Assembly: GCA_944325825.1 (NCBI GenBank)
Contig: CALVBP010000002.1
Coordinates: 1-64,000 of the forward strand
DNA: 64,000 nucleotides
Direction: 5' to 3'
Origin: Candidatus Gastranaerophilales bacterium
GTDB lineage: Bacteria; Cyanobacteriota; Vampirovibrionia; Gastranaerophilales; Gastranaerophilaceae
Of the stretch, positions 37,888 through 46,847 are shown one piece after another; within the stretch, counting starts at the first letter, position 1, and every line of letters starts with the position of its first letter. A program made the translations under genes and the position numbers. Under the pieces are notes generated by a model. That model saw nothing but the letters and a program-made list of their open reading frames with translations. It was not told the origin of the DNA and did not search any database.

Positions 37888-37893
37888 ATTATA
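37888..37893 (-). promoter_or_regulatory. Candidate -10 element for the pxpA-yvcK-pan operon
   Basis: A perfect TATAAT on the minus strand lies 21 bases upstream of the chosen pxpA start. The -35 is not convincing. Confidence 0.4.
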
Positions 37894-37983
37894 CAACCAA
37901 CAGAGATTAAATACATATAATATCGTAAATTTTTGTTAATTTTGGGATATTAACACACAATAAATAACTTGTTAATAAAGTAT

Positions 37984-38838
37984 TTATTTTAAACTTGCCG
38001 ATTCAAAAGAAGAAAATGCATGATAAGAGCTTCTCACAAGCGGTCCTATTTGATAATTTCTTATACCGATTTTCCGTGCGAGTATCTTTAATTCTTCAAA
38101 CTCTTCTAAACTATAGTATTTAGCTACTTCCAAATGCTGTTTGGAAGGCTGAATGTATTGACCGATTGTTATAATATCTACTCCTGCTTCTTTTAAATCA
38201 ACCAGAGTTTTTTCTATATCATTTATTTCCTCGCCAAGCCCAATCATCAGACCGGATTTGGTTACAATATCAGAATTTTTTTTAACATATCTGAGTACTT
38301 CTAAAGAAGTTTCGTAATTTCCCTGCGGACGAGCTTTTTTGAATACTGAACGCACTGTTTCAATATTATGATTAAAAACATCCGGATTAGATTTTATAAT
38401 AATATTGAGAGCCTCTTTGTTTCCCTTAAAATCCGGAGTCAAAATCTCAATTTTGGCATCAGAAATTTTCCGGATTTCTTCAATGCATTTTTTAAAATGT
38501 TCCGCTCCTCCATCCGGTAAATCATCTCTGGTTACAGACGTTATAACCGCAAATTTTAACCCGAGTTCTTTAACAGCTTCCGCAACATGTCTCGGCTCGT
38601 CTAAATCAAGCGGTTCGGGTCTTGCAGAAGAAATGTTACAATAACGGCAGTTTCTGGTACAAACATTTCCCATAATTAAAAAGGTAGCCGTGTTGGCAGA
38701 ATAACATTCACTCTTGTTAGGACACCTTGCACCCTCGCAAACCGTATTCAAACACTTAGTTTTAAGTATTCTCCTTACGGTTTTAGTTTTTTCAGTATCA
38801 ATTATAGGTCGCTTTAAGTATTCCGGCAGTCTTGGCAT
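37984..38838 (-). CDS. lipA: Lipoyl synthase
   Basis: A 284-residue radical-SAM enzyme that inserts two sulfurs into octanoyl groups. The auxiliary cluster motif C-x4-C-x5-C is CEGARCPNKSEC (near residue 35) and the radical-SAM motif is CTRNCRYC (near 61). The C-terminal RSSYHA serine-containing motif is present. It starts one base after the histidine kinase stop with AGGAGG inside that gene, so it is cotranscribed with a two-component system, an unusual partnership. Confidence 0.95.
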   Translation of the reverse strand: MPRLPEYLKRPIIDTEKTKTVRRILKTKCLNTVCEGARCPNKSECYSANTATFLIMGNVCTRNCRYCNISSARPEPLDLDEPRHVAEAVKELGLKFAVITSVTRDDLPDGGAEHFKKCIEEIRKISDAKIEILTPDFKGNKEALNIIIKSNPDVFNHNIETVRSVFKKARPQGNYETSLEVLRYVKKNSDIVTKSGLMIGLGEEINDIEKTLVDLKEAGVDIITIGQYIQPSKQHLEVAKYYSLEEFEELKILARKIGIRNYQIGPLVRSSYHAFSSFESASLK

Positions 38839-38839
38839 T

Positions 38840-40534
38840 CTATATATAAACCTCCTCTTTTATTGCAAGAGGCATATAAACTTTAACACAGAAGCCGCAT
38901 TCCTCATTGGAATAAAGCCTGATTTCACCGCCCATCGCTTCCACAAGCCCTTTGACAATAAATAATCCCAGACCTGTACCCCTCGTTGTTCTTGTAGTTT
39001 TATCATCAATTCTCGTAAATTTGTCAAACAAAGTTTTTAATTTTTCTCTCGGAATAATGTCATAATCATTTTTAACACTTATCACAATACGATTTTCTCT
39101 GACCTCACAATCAATCGTAATAGGCGTCTCTTCTTTGGCATATTTAATGGCGTTTTCTATTAAATTAACAAAAACCTGATCAATACGGTCATTATCCGCC
39201 ATAATTTCGGCGTTACAACTTCCGGTATTATTAATAATTTCTTTATTTGAATCATTTTTAACAAGAGTTATGGCATTTTCAATCACAGAACTGACCGGAA
39301 GCGGCTTTAAATCAAAATTAAGCCGTGCACCTTCAATATCCGGTATAACAAGAAGGTCTTCAATCATTCTTTTTAACCTTTCAGCCTGTTTTTTTATTAT
39401 TCTGAGTGATTTTTGCCGGGTTTCTTCATCAATTTCAATATCCTGTCTCAAAAGCCGTGAAGTATATCCTTGAATACTGGTAAGCGGAGTTCTTAGTTCG
39501 TGGCTTACCGTATCAATCATATTGGAACGAAACTCATTTAACTGTTTTAATTCCTTATTCTTCTTTTTTAACTGAATATACGATTTATGAATCTGATTTA
39601 CCATTCTGTTAAATTCGTTGCCTAAAAATACAATCTCAAACGGTGTAAAAATATTTGTCAGCAATCTTATCCGGCGTTCGTAGTTCCCTTTAGAAATAGC
39701 TATAATGGCTTTAAACAACTGCCTTATATTTATATAAAGATAAGAAGTATAGAGCCCGACAACAAAAAACACAACAAGAACCGTTATTATAAAAGAAAGT
39801 ATAATTTTGTCCCTATTATAGTCGATAGTGTGTTTTGTAACCGCTTCTGTCGTATTAACAATGATTGTCACATCCGGATCTGTTTTTTTAAGATAAACAA
39901 GAGGCTGATTTTTAATATCACCATAAATTACGGGTTTATTCTCCTCCAGATTATCAGGAAGCTGGTTCAAACTTTCTTTAAAAATATCTTCCGTATAGTT
40001 AATTGAAGTTAAAAGTTTTTTGTCTTCCCCCTGAAGAACATAAACTTGTCTTTTATCCTGGCTGATGGTTTTAAATATTTTTTCTTTTAAATCTTTTATA
40101 TCCAAAACAGCAACCAGATAATTACCATCATCAAGTTGTTTGTCAAAAACAACAAAATTATCTTTCATATCATATGCTGTGTTATACATTTCAAGCTCAA
40201 CAGAGGGAATAATTTTGAGAATTTTATAGAAAGACAAGTTTTCCTTGGCATGATTCAGATATTCTTCATCCATCTGAGGCGAGTTATAATAATCAAGGGT
40301 AGTAACAATTTGGTCAAGCTGGTTATTAACCGCACTTGTAAATATATCTACTTCTTCGGAAACAATATTTGCAATCATAACAGCTGCAGATCTAAGCTGG
40401 GCCCTGTTTGATTGCTGGTTAACATTGTTTATAATAATTCCCGAGATTGTCATCGGAATTATTACCGCAAAAAATATTACGATAATAATCTGTTCTGCAA
40501 TTTTTAATCGTCTTTTACTAAAAAATTTAGCCAT
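38840..40534 (-). CDS. Membrane sensor histidine kinase
   Basis: A 564-residue kinase. The N-terminal membrane helix (about 15-37) and second helix (about 245-270) flank an extracytoplasmic sensing domain of about 200 residues. A HAMP-like linker, HisKA domain with SHELRTP (His near 344) and HATPase_c with NLIENAIKYA and RGTGLGLFIVKGL follow. It would phosphorylate the response regulator encoded one base upstream. The sensing domain looks dCache-like in length, but I cannot assign a ligand. Confidence 0.9.
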   Translation of the reverse strand: MAKFFSKRRLKIAEQIIIVIFFAVIIPMTISGIIINNVNQQSNRAQLRSAAVMIANIVSEEVDIFTSAVNNQLDQIVTTLDYYNSPQMDEEYLNHAKENLSFYKILKIIPSVELEMYNTAYDMKDNFVVFDKQLDDGNYLVAVLDIKDLKEKIFKTISQDKRQVYVLQGEDKKLLTSINYTEDIFKESLNQLPDNLEENKPVIYGDIKNQPLVYLKKTDPDVTIIVNTTEAVTKHTIDYNRDKIILSFIITVLVVFFVVGLYTSYLYINIRQLFKAIIAISKGNYERRIRLLTNIFTPFEIVFLGNEFNRMVNQIHKSYIQLKKKNKELKQLNEFRSNMIDTVSHELRTPLTSIQGYTSRLLRQDIEIDEETRQKSLRIIKKQAERLKRMIEDLLVIPDIEGARLNFDLKPLPVSSVIENAITLVKNDSNKEIINNTGSCNAEIMADNDRIDQVFVNLIENAIKYAKEETPITIDCEVRENRIVISVKNDYDIIPREKLKTLFDKFTRIDDKTTRTTRGTGLGLFIVKGLVEAMGGEIRLYSNEECGFCVKVYMPLAIKEEVYI

Positions 40535-40535
40535 C

Positions 40536-41243
40536 TTATTCTCCGAAAGGAGTTAATTTATATCCGACATTAGTTACCGTATGAAGATATTTGGGATTTT
40601 TAGAATCCGGTTCAATTTTGTTTCTGAGCCCTCCAACATGCACTCTTAACATTCTTACATCTTCATCACTGTCATATCCCCAAACCTCTTCCAAAAGGGT
40701 TGCCAGAGTTACCGCCTTATTAAAGTGCTGGGTAAGACAATAAAGTATTTCAAACTCGGTAGGAGTCAGCTTAACCCGTTTATTAAGAATAATGGCTTCT
40801 AAAGTATCGGGAAGAATTTCAATATCTCCGACATCAAGAATTTCAGTTGAACCTAAATTTTCAACCTGCGGCTGATTTCTGCGTAATAATACACGGATTC
40901 TTAAAAGAACTTCTTGAACATCAAAAGGCTTTACAAGATAATCATCCGCCCCGCTGTCAAAACCGCTGGTTTTATCTCCAATAGTACCTTTTGCCGTCAG
41001 CATAAGTATAGGGACGTTTATTTTTGCCTGCCGGATATTTTTGCATACATCAAACCCGTTCATTTTCGGCATCATAACATCAAGTAATATAAGGTCATAT
41101 TTATTATTAAGAGCTTTATTAAGACCTTCCATCCCGTCTGATGCAGTATCTACAAAATATCCGCTTGAAGCAATATCAAATTCAAGCAAATCACGGATTT
41201 CCGTATCATCATCAACAATAAGTATTCTTTTCTTTTCGCTCAT
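40536..41243 (-). CDS. OmpR-family response regulator
   Basis: A 235-residue regulator. The receiver domain has acidic residues D11-D13, phospho-acceptor D55 (LILLDVMMP) and the conserved Lys in DDYLVKPFD. A C-terminal winged helix starts near 140 and ends with RMLRVHVGGLRNKIEPD and VTNVGYKL. It is the first gene of the regulator-kinase-lipA operon; AAGGGGT precedes the ATG. Confidence 0.93.
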   Translation of the reverse strand: MSEKKRILIVDDDTEIRDLLEFDIASSGYFVDTASDGMEGLNKALNNKYDLILLDVMMPKMNGFDVCKNIRQAKINVPILMLTAKGTIGDKTSGFDSGADDYLVKPFDVQEVLLRIRVLLRRNQPQVENLGSTEILDVGDIEILPDTLEAIILNKRVKLTPTEFEILYCLTQHFNKAVTLATLLEEVWGYDSDEDVRMLRVHVGGLRNKIEPDSKNPKYLHTVTNVGYKLTPFGE

Positions 41244-41381
41244 TTATACCCCTTGTTTTGAAATTGTTCCGCACCCGGCCTGCAAGTTACCTGTTTTGCG
41301 CCCTCTCCAACGGAGAAGGTACGGCGGGAGATAACCCGTCACCTACTCATATTTTAGTGAAAATTTAATAGTTTTACAAGC

Positions 41382-42221
41382 CTAAAATTTCCCGTTCCAA
41401 AATTTTCTTAATCCTGCTTCCATCTGCTCTTCCCGTTTAAAAATGCTTAAGCCTCTGCGAGGCTCATACGGACTTTTATACATAAAATTATTTTGAGGGA
41501 TTAAATTATTTTTATTAAGAGATTGTATCAGTCTTTTGGAAAAATCACAGCCCACTGCTTCAATAGGGTTTTTAGCCGCATAGTTACAAATTTGTTTCAA
41601 CATATCACCGTATTTTGAATGAAAATCTCTGAGATACTGGACTGAAAATGTTTTTTTAAGCTGCTTAACAAGAGTTTCTCCACCCAGCTTTTGAGTCATA
41701 TTATTTAAATGGATACAGTGTGAAAACTCGTGTAAAAATGTTTCTAAGAAAAAATCTGTTGCGGAACATTTATCTCTGTATAATTTATCTGAAATTGAAT
41801 CAATATTGTCCCAGATTTCATTTTTCTCTCCGGATTGAAAGTCTTTAAAACTGTTAAAAAATATAACATTTTCCGGAACAATCGTATTTCCTATATTACC
41901 CGCATATAATTCGGAAGGTGCAGCATTGCAAAATCCAGGAGAATCTTTATCCTGAATTCTCAAGTTATTGAAATCCTCAACATAGATTCCATTAGGTAAT
42001 GCTAAATTAAGTCTGTATTTTTTATTTAGATTTTGGATAATCTCCAGACTTTTAAATGAACACCAGGCTATTACTTTATTGTTTTTAAAATCTGTATTAA
42101 TTCCGTTTCTGGCAAATTCTTTTGAAATTTTTGAAATATTGCAATGAGCAATCTCACTTCTTATTCCGGAAGTGAGTCCTGATTTGAAACCTATATTATT
42201 TTGATTAACATGGATTTTCAT
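41382..42221 (-). CDS. Putative zincin-like metalloprotease with tagged N-terminus
   Basis: A 279-residue orphan. The HExxH zinc motif appears as LHEFSHCIHLNN near residue 161, with a further histidine three residues on. It resembles gluzincin or metzincin-like effectors, though the third ligand is not certain. There is no signal peptide; the N-terminus MKIHVNQNNIGFKSG carries the x-F-K motif at F12 shared with other orphans here. It begins the accessory block and is divergent from the next gene. No ribosome-binding site is obvious. Confidence 0.65.
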   Translation of the reverse strand: MKIHVNQNNIGFKSGLTSGIRSEIAHCNISKISKEFARNGINTDFKNNKVIAWCSFKSLEIIQNLNKKYRLNLALPNGIYVEDFNNLRIQDKDSPGFCNAAPSELYAGNIGNTIVPENVIFFNSFKDFQSGEKNEIWDNIDSISDKLYRDKCSATDFFLETFLHEFSHCIHLNNMTQKLGGETLVKQLKKTFSVQYLRDFHSKYGDMLKQICNYAAKNPIEAVGCDFSKRLIQSLNKNNLIPQNNFMYKSPYEPRRGLSIFKREEQMEAGLRKFWNGKF

Positions 42222-42293
42222 AAGAATATTTATTTAAAACATAAAAATAAAAAATTTGCTTTTTATTTAGTTTTGTAAAATTTATTTACCAGG

Positions 42294-42323
42294 GTGACAA
42301 AAAATATTTTTAGAAATTTTAAT
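42294..42323 (+). promoter_or_regulatory. Promoter A of the accessory block
   Basis: GTGACA (42294-42299), 18-base spacer, TTTAAT (42318-42323). The spacer and flanks closely match promoter B at 43166-43195 (shared core AAAAAATATT and TTAGA). Confidence 0.55.
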
Positions 42324-42344
42324 ACGGTAAAGGATAAGAAATAT

Positions 42345-43109
42345 ATGCAAATACAGTCAATAACTTACAACTATAAGACAAAATTACTTAACCCTGTTTT
42401 CAAACAAAATAATGTTGCTGAAGAAAATCAATCTCCTATTGTCCCTGATTACCGGCAGGAAAGTTTTATAACCGAAATTTCCAGAAACTATGCGGTTTCC
42501 TCTCCAAATTTTTCGCCTGCACAAATAAAAAGCAGCCAAATTAGACTTATGCTGACCGATAAAAAAATCGATCCGCACTTTAGTATAGAAATTTCAAATA
42601 GCAAGCCGCAGCAGCATAAGCCGGGTGTGTTTTCTATATATAAAATGGCACTTCATGACCAGATATTTGAAGAACTTCAAAATAATCCGGAACTAAAAGA
42701 AAAAGGCTCTTATATTACACCCAATTCAAGAAAAATAAATATTGACTGTCCGCAAAAAGATTTGATTAAAACTTTAAAAACAGTGAATGAAAAATTTGTA
42801 AAATTACAAATTGATGAAAAATATTTTAATGAAGCAAAACAGCTTGCACCGGCGGCATATTTTTTATACTTAAAAACAAATTATGAACCGGAAGATTATC
42901 AAGACTTACCTAATAATATGTCTGTTGAAGAATATGAAAAATTAATTAATAACCTGATCTATGATGACATGATTCATTATAATGAAGAGCTTTTGAACAA
43001 TTCCAACATCCGTATTGAATTGAAAATCAACAAAGATTTCTATAATCAAAATGAGAAGGAAATTCTGGGATATTTAGATAATATAAAAGGCTTAAAAAAT
43101 GAAAATTAA
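42345..43109 (+). CDS. Orphan with a degenerate M16-like half domain
   Basis: A 254-residue protein. The N-terminus MQIQSITYNY ... NPVFKQNN carries the shared tag (F19-K20). Its C-terminal 80 residues align by eye with residues about 210-265 of the next protein (INNLIYDDMIHYNEELL against INKINLGEIKNYYTNSL, then K-x-DF ... I-L). That pattern is typical of M16 peptidase beta-strand/helix layouts. No H-x-x-E-H is present, so it is not a peptidase by this motif. The ATG has AAAGGAT upstream; an earlier in-frame GTG is part of the promoter. Confidence 0.55.
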   Translation: MQIQSITYNYKTKLLNPVFKQNNVAEENQSPIVPDYRQESFITEISRNYAVSSPNFSPAQIKSSQIRLMLTDKKIDPHFSIEISNSKPQQHKPGVFSIYKMALHDQIFEELQNNPELKEKGSYITPNSRKINIDCPQKDLIKTLKTVNEKFVKLQIDEKYFNEAKQLAPAAYFLYLKTNYEPEDYQDLPNNMSVEEYEKLINNLIYDDMIHYNEELLNNSNIRIELKINKDFYNQNEKEILGYLDNIKGLKNEN

Positions 43110-43165
43110 CAGTATAAAGAAAGTACAAGGAAATAATCAATAAATTAATAATCAAACTAATAAAT

Positions 43166-43195
43166 TTGGCAAAAAATATTATTAGAGGTTTTAAT
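43166..43195 (+). promoter_or_regulatory. Promoter B of the accessory block
   Basis: TTGGCA (43166-43171), 18-base spacer, TTTAAT (43190-43195). It differs at only a few positions from promoter A over about 36 bases, so the two genes are probably coregulated or arose by duplication. Confidence 0.6.
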
Positions 43196-43217
43196 AGAAG
43201 TAACACAGGAAACATCA

Positions 43218-44615
43218 ATGCAAATAAATTCAATAAATCCAAATTATACAAATACTAAATTGAATAATAGAAGGTCTGAAAGAGTACAAAAAACAACAAC
43301 TTTTGAGACGGCAGAGCTTTCCGGCTGCAAAGCAGGACGAGCAATTTTAGCGCAGAATAATATTTCTTTCAGAAATCTTGACCGGCCGGTTGAAGTTACT
43401 CACTTATACAATAAAAAAACAGAAGGTAAAGACCATCTAGACTTACCGAATATTCATGTCTACGAATTTCCGGATACAAATTTGAAGGTAATAGTTGATA
43501 CTTTGAGTACAGTAAATAAACCTTTAGCAATGGTTGAATTAGTTTCAAATAAGAATGATTATAATCCGATAAAGAGTAATCTTATAAAATTTATGCTGAA
43601 TGATAAATTGAAAAAACTCGACCCGGAAATAAAACATTTTAATGAAAATGATTATTCTATCTATTACATACCGGTTTCAAATTCAAAGTTTGAAAAATTT
43701 AATAACATTAATACCTTGATTTATAGTCCTGAATTTACAGATGAGGATTTATCAAAGGCAAAAGAAAAGCTAATAAATTATTACTTTTCTCCCGAGTATC
43801 AAAATAATAATGTTGACTTAAATTATTTATATTCAAAAAGTAGTTTAAAAACAGACGAAGAAGTCATAGAGAACATTAATAAAATAAATTTGGGGGAAAT
43901 TAAAAATTACTATACGAATTCTTTGAAAGATGCATCCGGTGCTGTTCATATTTTTCTGTCAAAACAAGACTTTATTTCGAATAAAGGAACTATTCTTAGA
44001 AATATTAATACAAACATCCCATTGAAACTTAGCAAAAAACAGATTATTGATTATCAAAAGCAACCGTTTATTCCCAATCAACACACTGTTATAATTCAGG
44101 GACTGCCAGGGTTTATGCCACTTGACTTTAATTATCCTATTGTACTTGAATCAGAAAAAGATAGTTTAATTTCTGAGATGGTGGAAGATATGCTTTTTTC
44201 TAACAAATACTTTATAACTACAAAAGCATATAGTAACCCCATTAACATCAAAGATTCTAAAAATATACAAACAGGATATTATATGAAAGCCGGAGTAAAT
44301 CTTGATTTTAACAGTACAATTGATTGGTCTGGTGAATTAAAAGATTTTAATGCTTATCTCCAAGATATTTGTAATTCCAATTTACAGGCTGAGCTGACAA
44401 AAATAAAAACCCTGTATAAAGAAAATGCCCGTTATGATCGCCTTGAAAATGATGATTTATTCGACAGGTATTTATCGGAAGGTTCATTGAAAAAAATATT
44501 TTACTCATATGAACTCATTGATTCAATAACAGAAGAAGATATTAAAGAGTTTATAAATAAATATTTAATTAACCAAATACCAATTATGCATATAAACAAG
44601 GAGTATGATGAATGA
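43218..44615 (+). CDS. Degenerate M16 (insulinase/processing peptidase)-like protein
   Basis: A 465-residue orphan. It starts MQINSINPNY and has the tag NNISFRNL at about 47-53. The region from about 70 to 460 has the pattern of an M16 double domain: TNLKVIVDTLS with a hydrophobic strand and PIKSNLIKFML, later GAVHIFLSKQDF, and a final helix SITEEDIKEFINKYL. The H-x-x-E-H zinc motif is absent, so it is probably catalytically dead. An AGGAAA precedes the ATG. The assignment rests on pattern recognition only. It leads a three-gene overlap cluster. Confidence 0.55.
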   Translation: MQINSINPNYTNTKLNNRRSERVQKTTTFETAELSGCKAGRAILAQNNISFRNLDRPVEVTHLYNKKTEGKDHLDLPNIHVYEFPDTNLKVIVDTLSTVNKPLAMVELVSNKNDYNPIKSNLIKFMLNDKLKKLDPEIKHFNENDYSIYYIPVSNSKFEKFNNINTLIYSPEFTDEDLSKAKEKLINYYFSPEYQNNNVDLNYLYSKSSLKTDEEVIENINKINLGEIKNYYTNSLKDASGAVHIFLSKQDFISNKGTILRNINTNIPLKLSKKQIIDYQKQPFIPNQHTVIIQGLPGFMPLDFNYPIVLESEKDSLISEMVEDMLFSNKYFITTKAYSNPINIKDSKNIQTGYYMKAGVNLDFNSTIDWSGELKDFNAYLQDICNSNLQAELTKIKTLYKENARYDRLENDDLFDRYLSEGSLKKIFYSYELIDSITEEDIKEFINKYLINQIPIMHINKEYDE

Positions 44616-45295
44616 TTCAACCAATTAAAAATAGAAATTTTACAAATCATATTCTACAGCCAATAAAGAAATTTACCTTAAAACGGAAATCTACAATTAA
44701 AAATATTCCTTTAGTTACAACTCCTTTGATTTCATACTATACAAATCCCAAATTTAATGAAAAATCTAGGCAGTCAAAATTTCTGGAAGAGCAAGACAAA
44801 GCTCATCAACCAATTAGCGATCGAACTGAATACAATACAAGAGCTATGGAGCGGGCAGGTTATAATAAACAAGAAATTAAAAAAGCTTTAGATCAAGATG
44901 GGTATATAAAAGATGCTTCTATTCAAAAAGACTTAAGGTCTAAGAACATATCTTTTAAGAGTTCTGAAACCCAAAACAGCGAAGAACTACCTGATTATAT
45001 GATGTCTTCGGAGGTGGATACGGAAGTTGCCACCTCCGACAGAATCAACATCCACAATCTTGTTGATAACCCCTCATTACAAAAGCATATGACAATCAAG
45101 GATATTGAGCGAATGGATACGTCAATGTGTCCGGAACTTGAAGAATATATGTCAAAACCGGTAGAAGAAGTTCCTGACGGTTTAATGTCAAACATATTGG
45201 ATGACCTTCCCGAAGGTTTTGAAGTAAGTGATGAAGGTTTATTTAATACACTAAAAGGCTACATGCAGCAGTTAACAGAGTGGTTAGGAGAATGA
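44612..45295 (+). CDS. Orphan acidic protein in the accessory cluster
   Basis: A 227-residue protein of unknown function, overlapping its neighbours by 4 bases at both ends (ATGA). The first 40 residues are very basic, and NISFKSS at about 112-118 is the shared tag in an internal position. The second half is acidic, with related short motifs LPDYMMSSEVD, VPDGLMSNILDD and LPEGFEVSDEG, which look like degenerate repeats of an amphipathic helix. No signal peptide or membrane helix. Confidence 0.6.
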   Translation: MIQPIKNRNFTNHILQPIKKFTLKRKSTIKNIPLVTTPLISYYTNPKFNEKSRQSKFLEEQDKAHQPISDRTEYNTRAMERAGYNKQEIKKALDQDGYIKDASIQKDLRSKNISFKSSETQNSEELPDYMMSSEVDTEVATSDRINIHNLVDNPSLQKHMTIKDIERMDTSMCPELEEYMSKPVEEVPDGLMSNILDDLPEGFEVSDEGLFNTLKGYMQQLTEWLGE

Positions 45296-46701
45296 TTAAA
45301 AAAATTCAAAATAAACTATTTTTTATTAAAACGCCGAGATTGAATAAACGAAAAGACAGGAATGAAATACCTACCGTTCCAGAACCTTTAGTATGTAATT
45401 CTTTTCTATATCCGGACCCGCCAAAACCTAAGGTAACAACATCATCATTATTGGATTTGTTCTTTCCGGTGAAGGCTTTAATAAAGCAGCGAGAGCAGGT
45501 AAAACAAGCTCGGTTAGAAAAAGAAAAATTAATAACCGCAGAAAGAGTTCTAATACAAGAACAGGAAAAAGAAGCAGAGCGGAAAAGGCAAATAGCCCTG
45601 GAATATCAAAAGGAATTGGAACGGCAAGCAATTATAACAAAAGAATTAGAACTACAAAAACAGCTCATAAAAACTGAGGAATTAAAATTACAACAAAAAA
45701 CTACATTAGAATATGCTCCTATACGAAAGCAGCAAAAAGAATTGACACTGTCACAGCAAGCAAAAATTCAGGCAGAAAAAGCCCGTCAACGAACACGTGC
45801 TTTGAATAGAGAATTTGAGGATACACAAAAGGCTCTTAATGAGTTTACCCAACTTATTGCAAAATCTGAAGATTCGGAACAAAAAGAGATTCTGCATAAT
45901 TTTACTGAAAAGTTTAACCTGTTAAAAGCAGCTAAAGAAAAATTTTTTAAACCAATCCGCGAGTTAAAGTATAATATTGTTTCTGAAATTATGCGTGAAA
46001 AAATGATGCTAGAATTGGAGACCCAATTCACAAAAGGAGCTGCTCATTATAGACCTTGCAACCATATAAGCAGAGGAACAGTTCCGTTTGATTTAAATTC
46101 AATCAGAGATATTATTCCGGATAATGACCATCCTTATAGAGAAGAGCTTAAAAGAATGAGTCTGCTGTTTTGCGAAAATTCTGCAAAAATTGAACCTGCT
46201 TTAATTGATTTTAACACCCTTTCTAACCAATATTTCTCAGAAGCAGCTCAGAGTATAAATGAAATTTTTGATTTGCAAAAAGATACAACTTTAAAATGGC
46301 TTGAAAGAATACCAAAACTTGGCATTATTCCAAAAGCTTTGCGTGTTGGCGAGCAGATTCGTTTAACAAGATGTGTTATGAAAGATTATCAGGCTGTTTC
46401 AGACAAGTACTTAACTCATGGAATTATTCCATTAATCAATAAGTATAATGGTCAATATGAAACTATCCGCAATTACGTTGATGAACACAAAAAAGGCGGC
46501 TTTTGGAATAAGAAATTTACCGAAAAAGTCTTAAACATGGTTAAAAATACTAAAAAACAGCGTTTTGAGACAAATGCAAAGATATTAAATCTTTATTCGC
46601 GAAGCGGGATGAATCTTTCCAATATATGTAAAAATATCAAAAACAAAAGTTTATTTGACCTGGCAGCTAAAACAGCCCGCACTTTTTTATCTCTCTGTTA
46701 A
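45292..46701 (+). CDS. Orphan coiled-coil protein
   Basis: A 469-residue protein. After a basic N-terminus, about residues 65-190 form a long Glu/Gln/Lys/Arg-rich coiled coil. Residues 200-469 form a helical domain with GIIPKALRVGEQIRL and GGFWNKKFTEKVLNM. No known enzymatic motif is seen. The ATG overlaps the previous stop (ATGA) and is preceded by AGGAG; a GTG four codons upstream is less likely. It is the third gene of the operon starting at 43218, so the three products may act together (inference). Confidence 0.6.
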   Translation: MIKKIQNKLFFIKTPRLNKRKDRNEIPTVPEPLVCNSFLYPDPPKPKVTTSSLLDLFFPVKALIKQREQVKQARLEKEKLITAERVLIQEQEKEAERKRQIALEYQKELERQAIITKELELQKQLIKTEELKLQQKTTLEYAPIRKQQKELTLSQQAKIQAEKARQRTRALNREFEDTQKALNEFTQLIAKSEDSEQKEILHNFTEKFNLLKAAKEKFFKPIRELKYNIVSEIMREKMMLELETQFTKGAAHYRPCNHISRGTVPFDLNSIRDIIPDNDHPYREELKRMSLLFCENSAKIEPALIDFNTLSNQYFSEAAQSINEIFDLQKDTTLKWLERIPKLGIIPKALRVGEQIRLTRCVMKDYQAVSDKYLTHGIIPLINKYNGQYETIRNYVDEHKKGGFWNKKFTEKVLNMVKNTKKQRFETNAKILNLYSRSGMNLSNICKNIKNKSLFDLAAKTARTFLSLC

Positions 46702-46847
46702 GTTATGTAACTTCTAAAACCCCATATTTTACTCACTTAGTATAAGATTTCTCCAACTAAAGTATAAAATTTGAAAAAATCATTAAAGTTTTGAAAAATT
46801 TTGCCGTTATATAGAATATAAGAAGTTCTATGTAGGAAGGAAACGGT

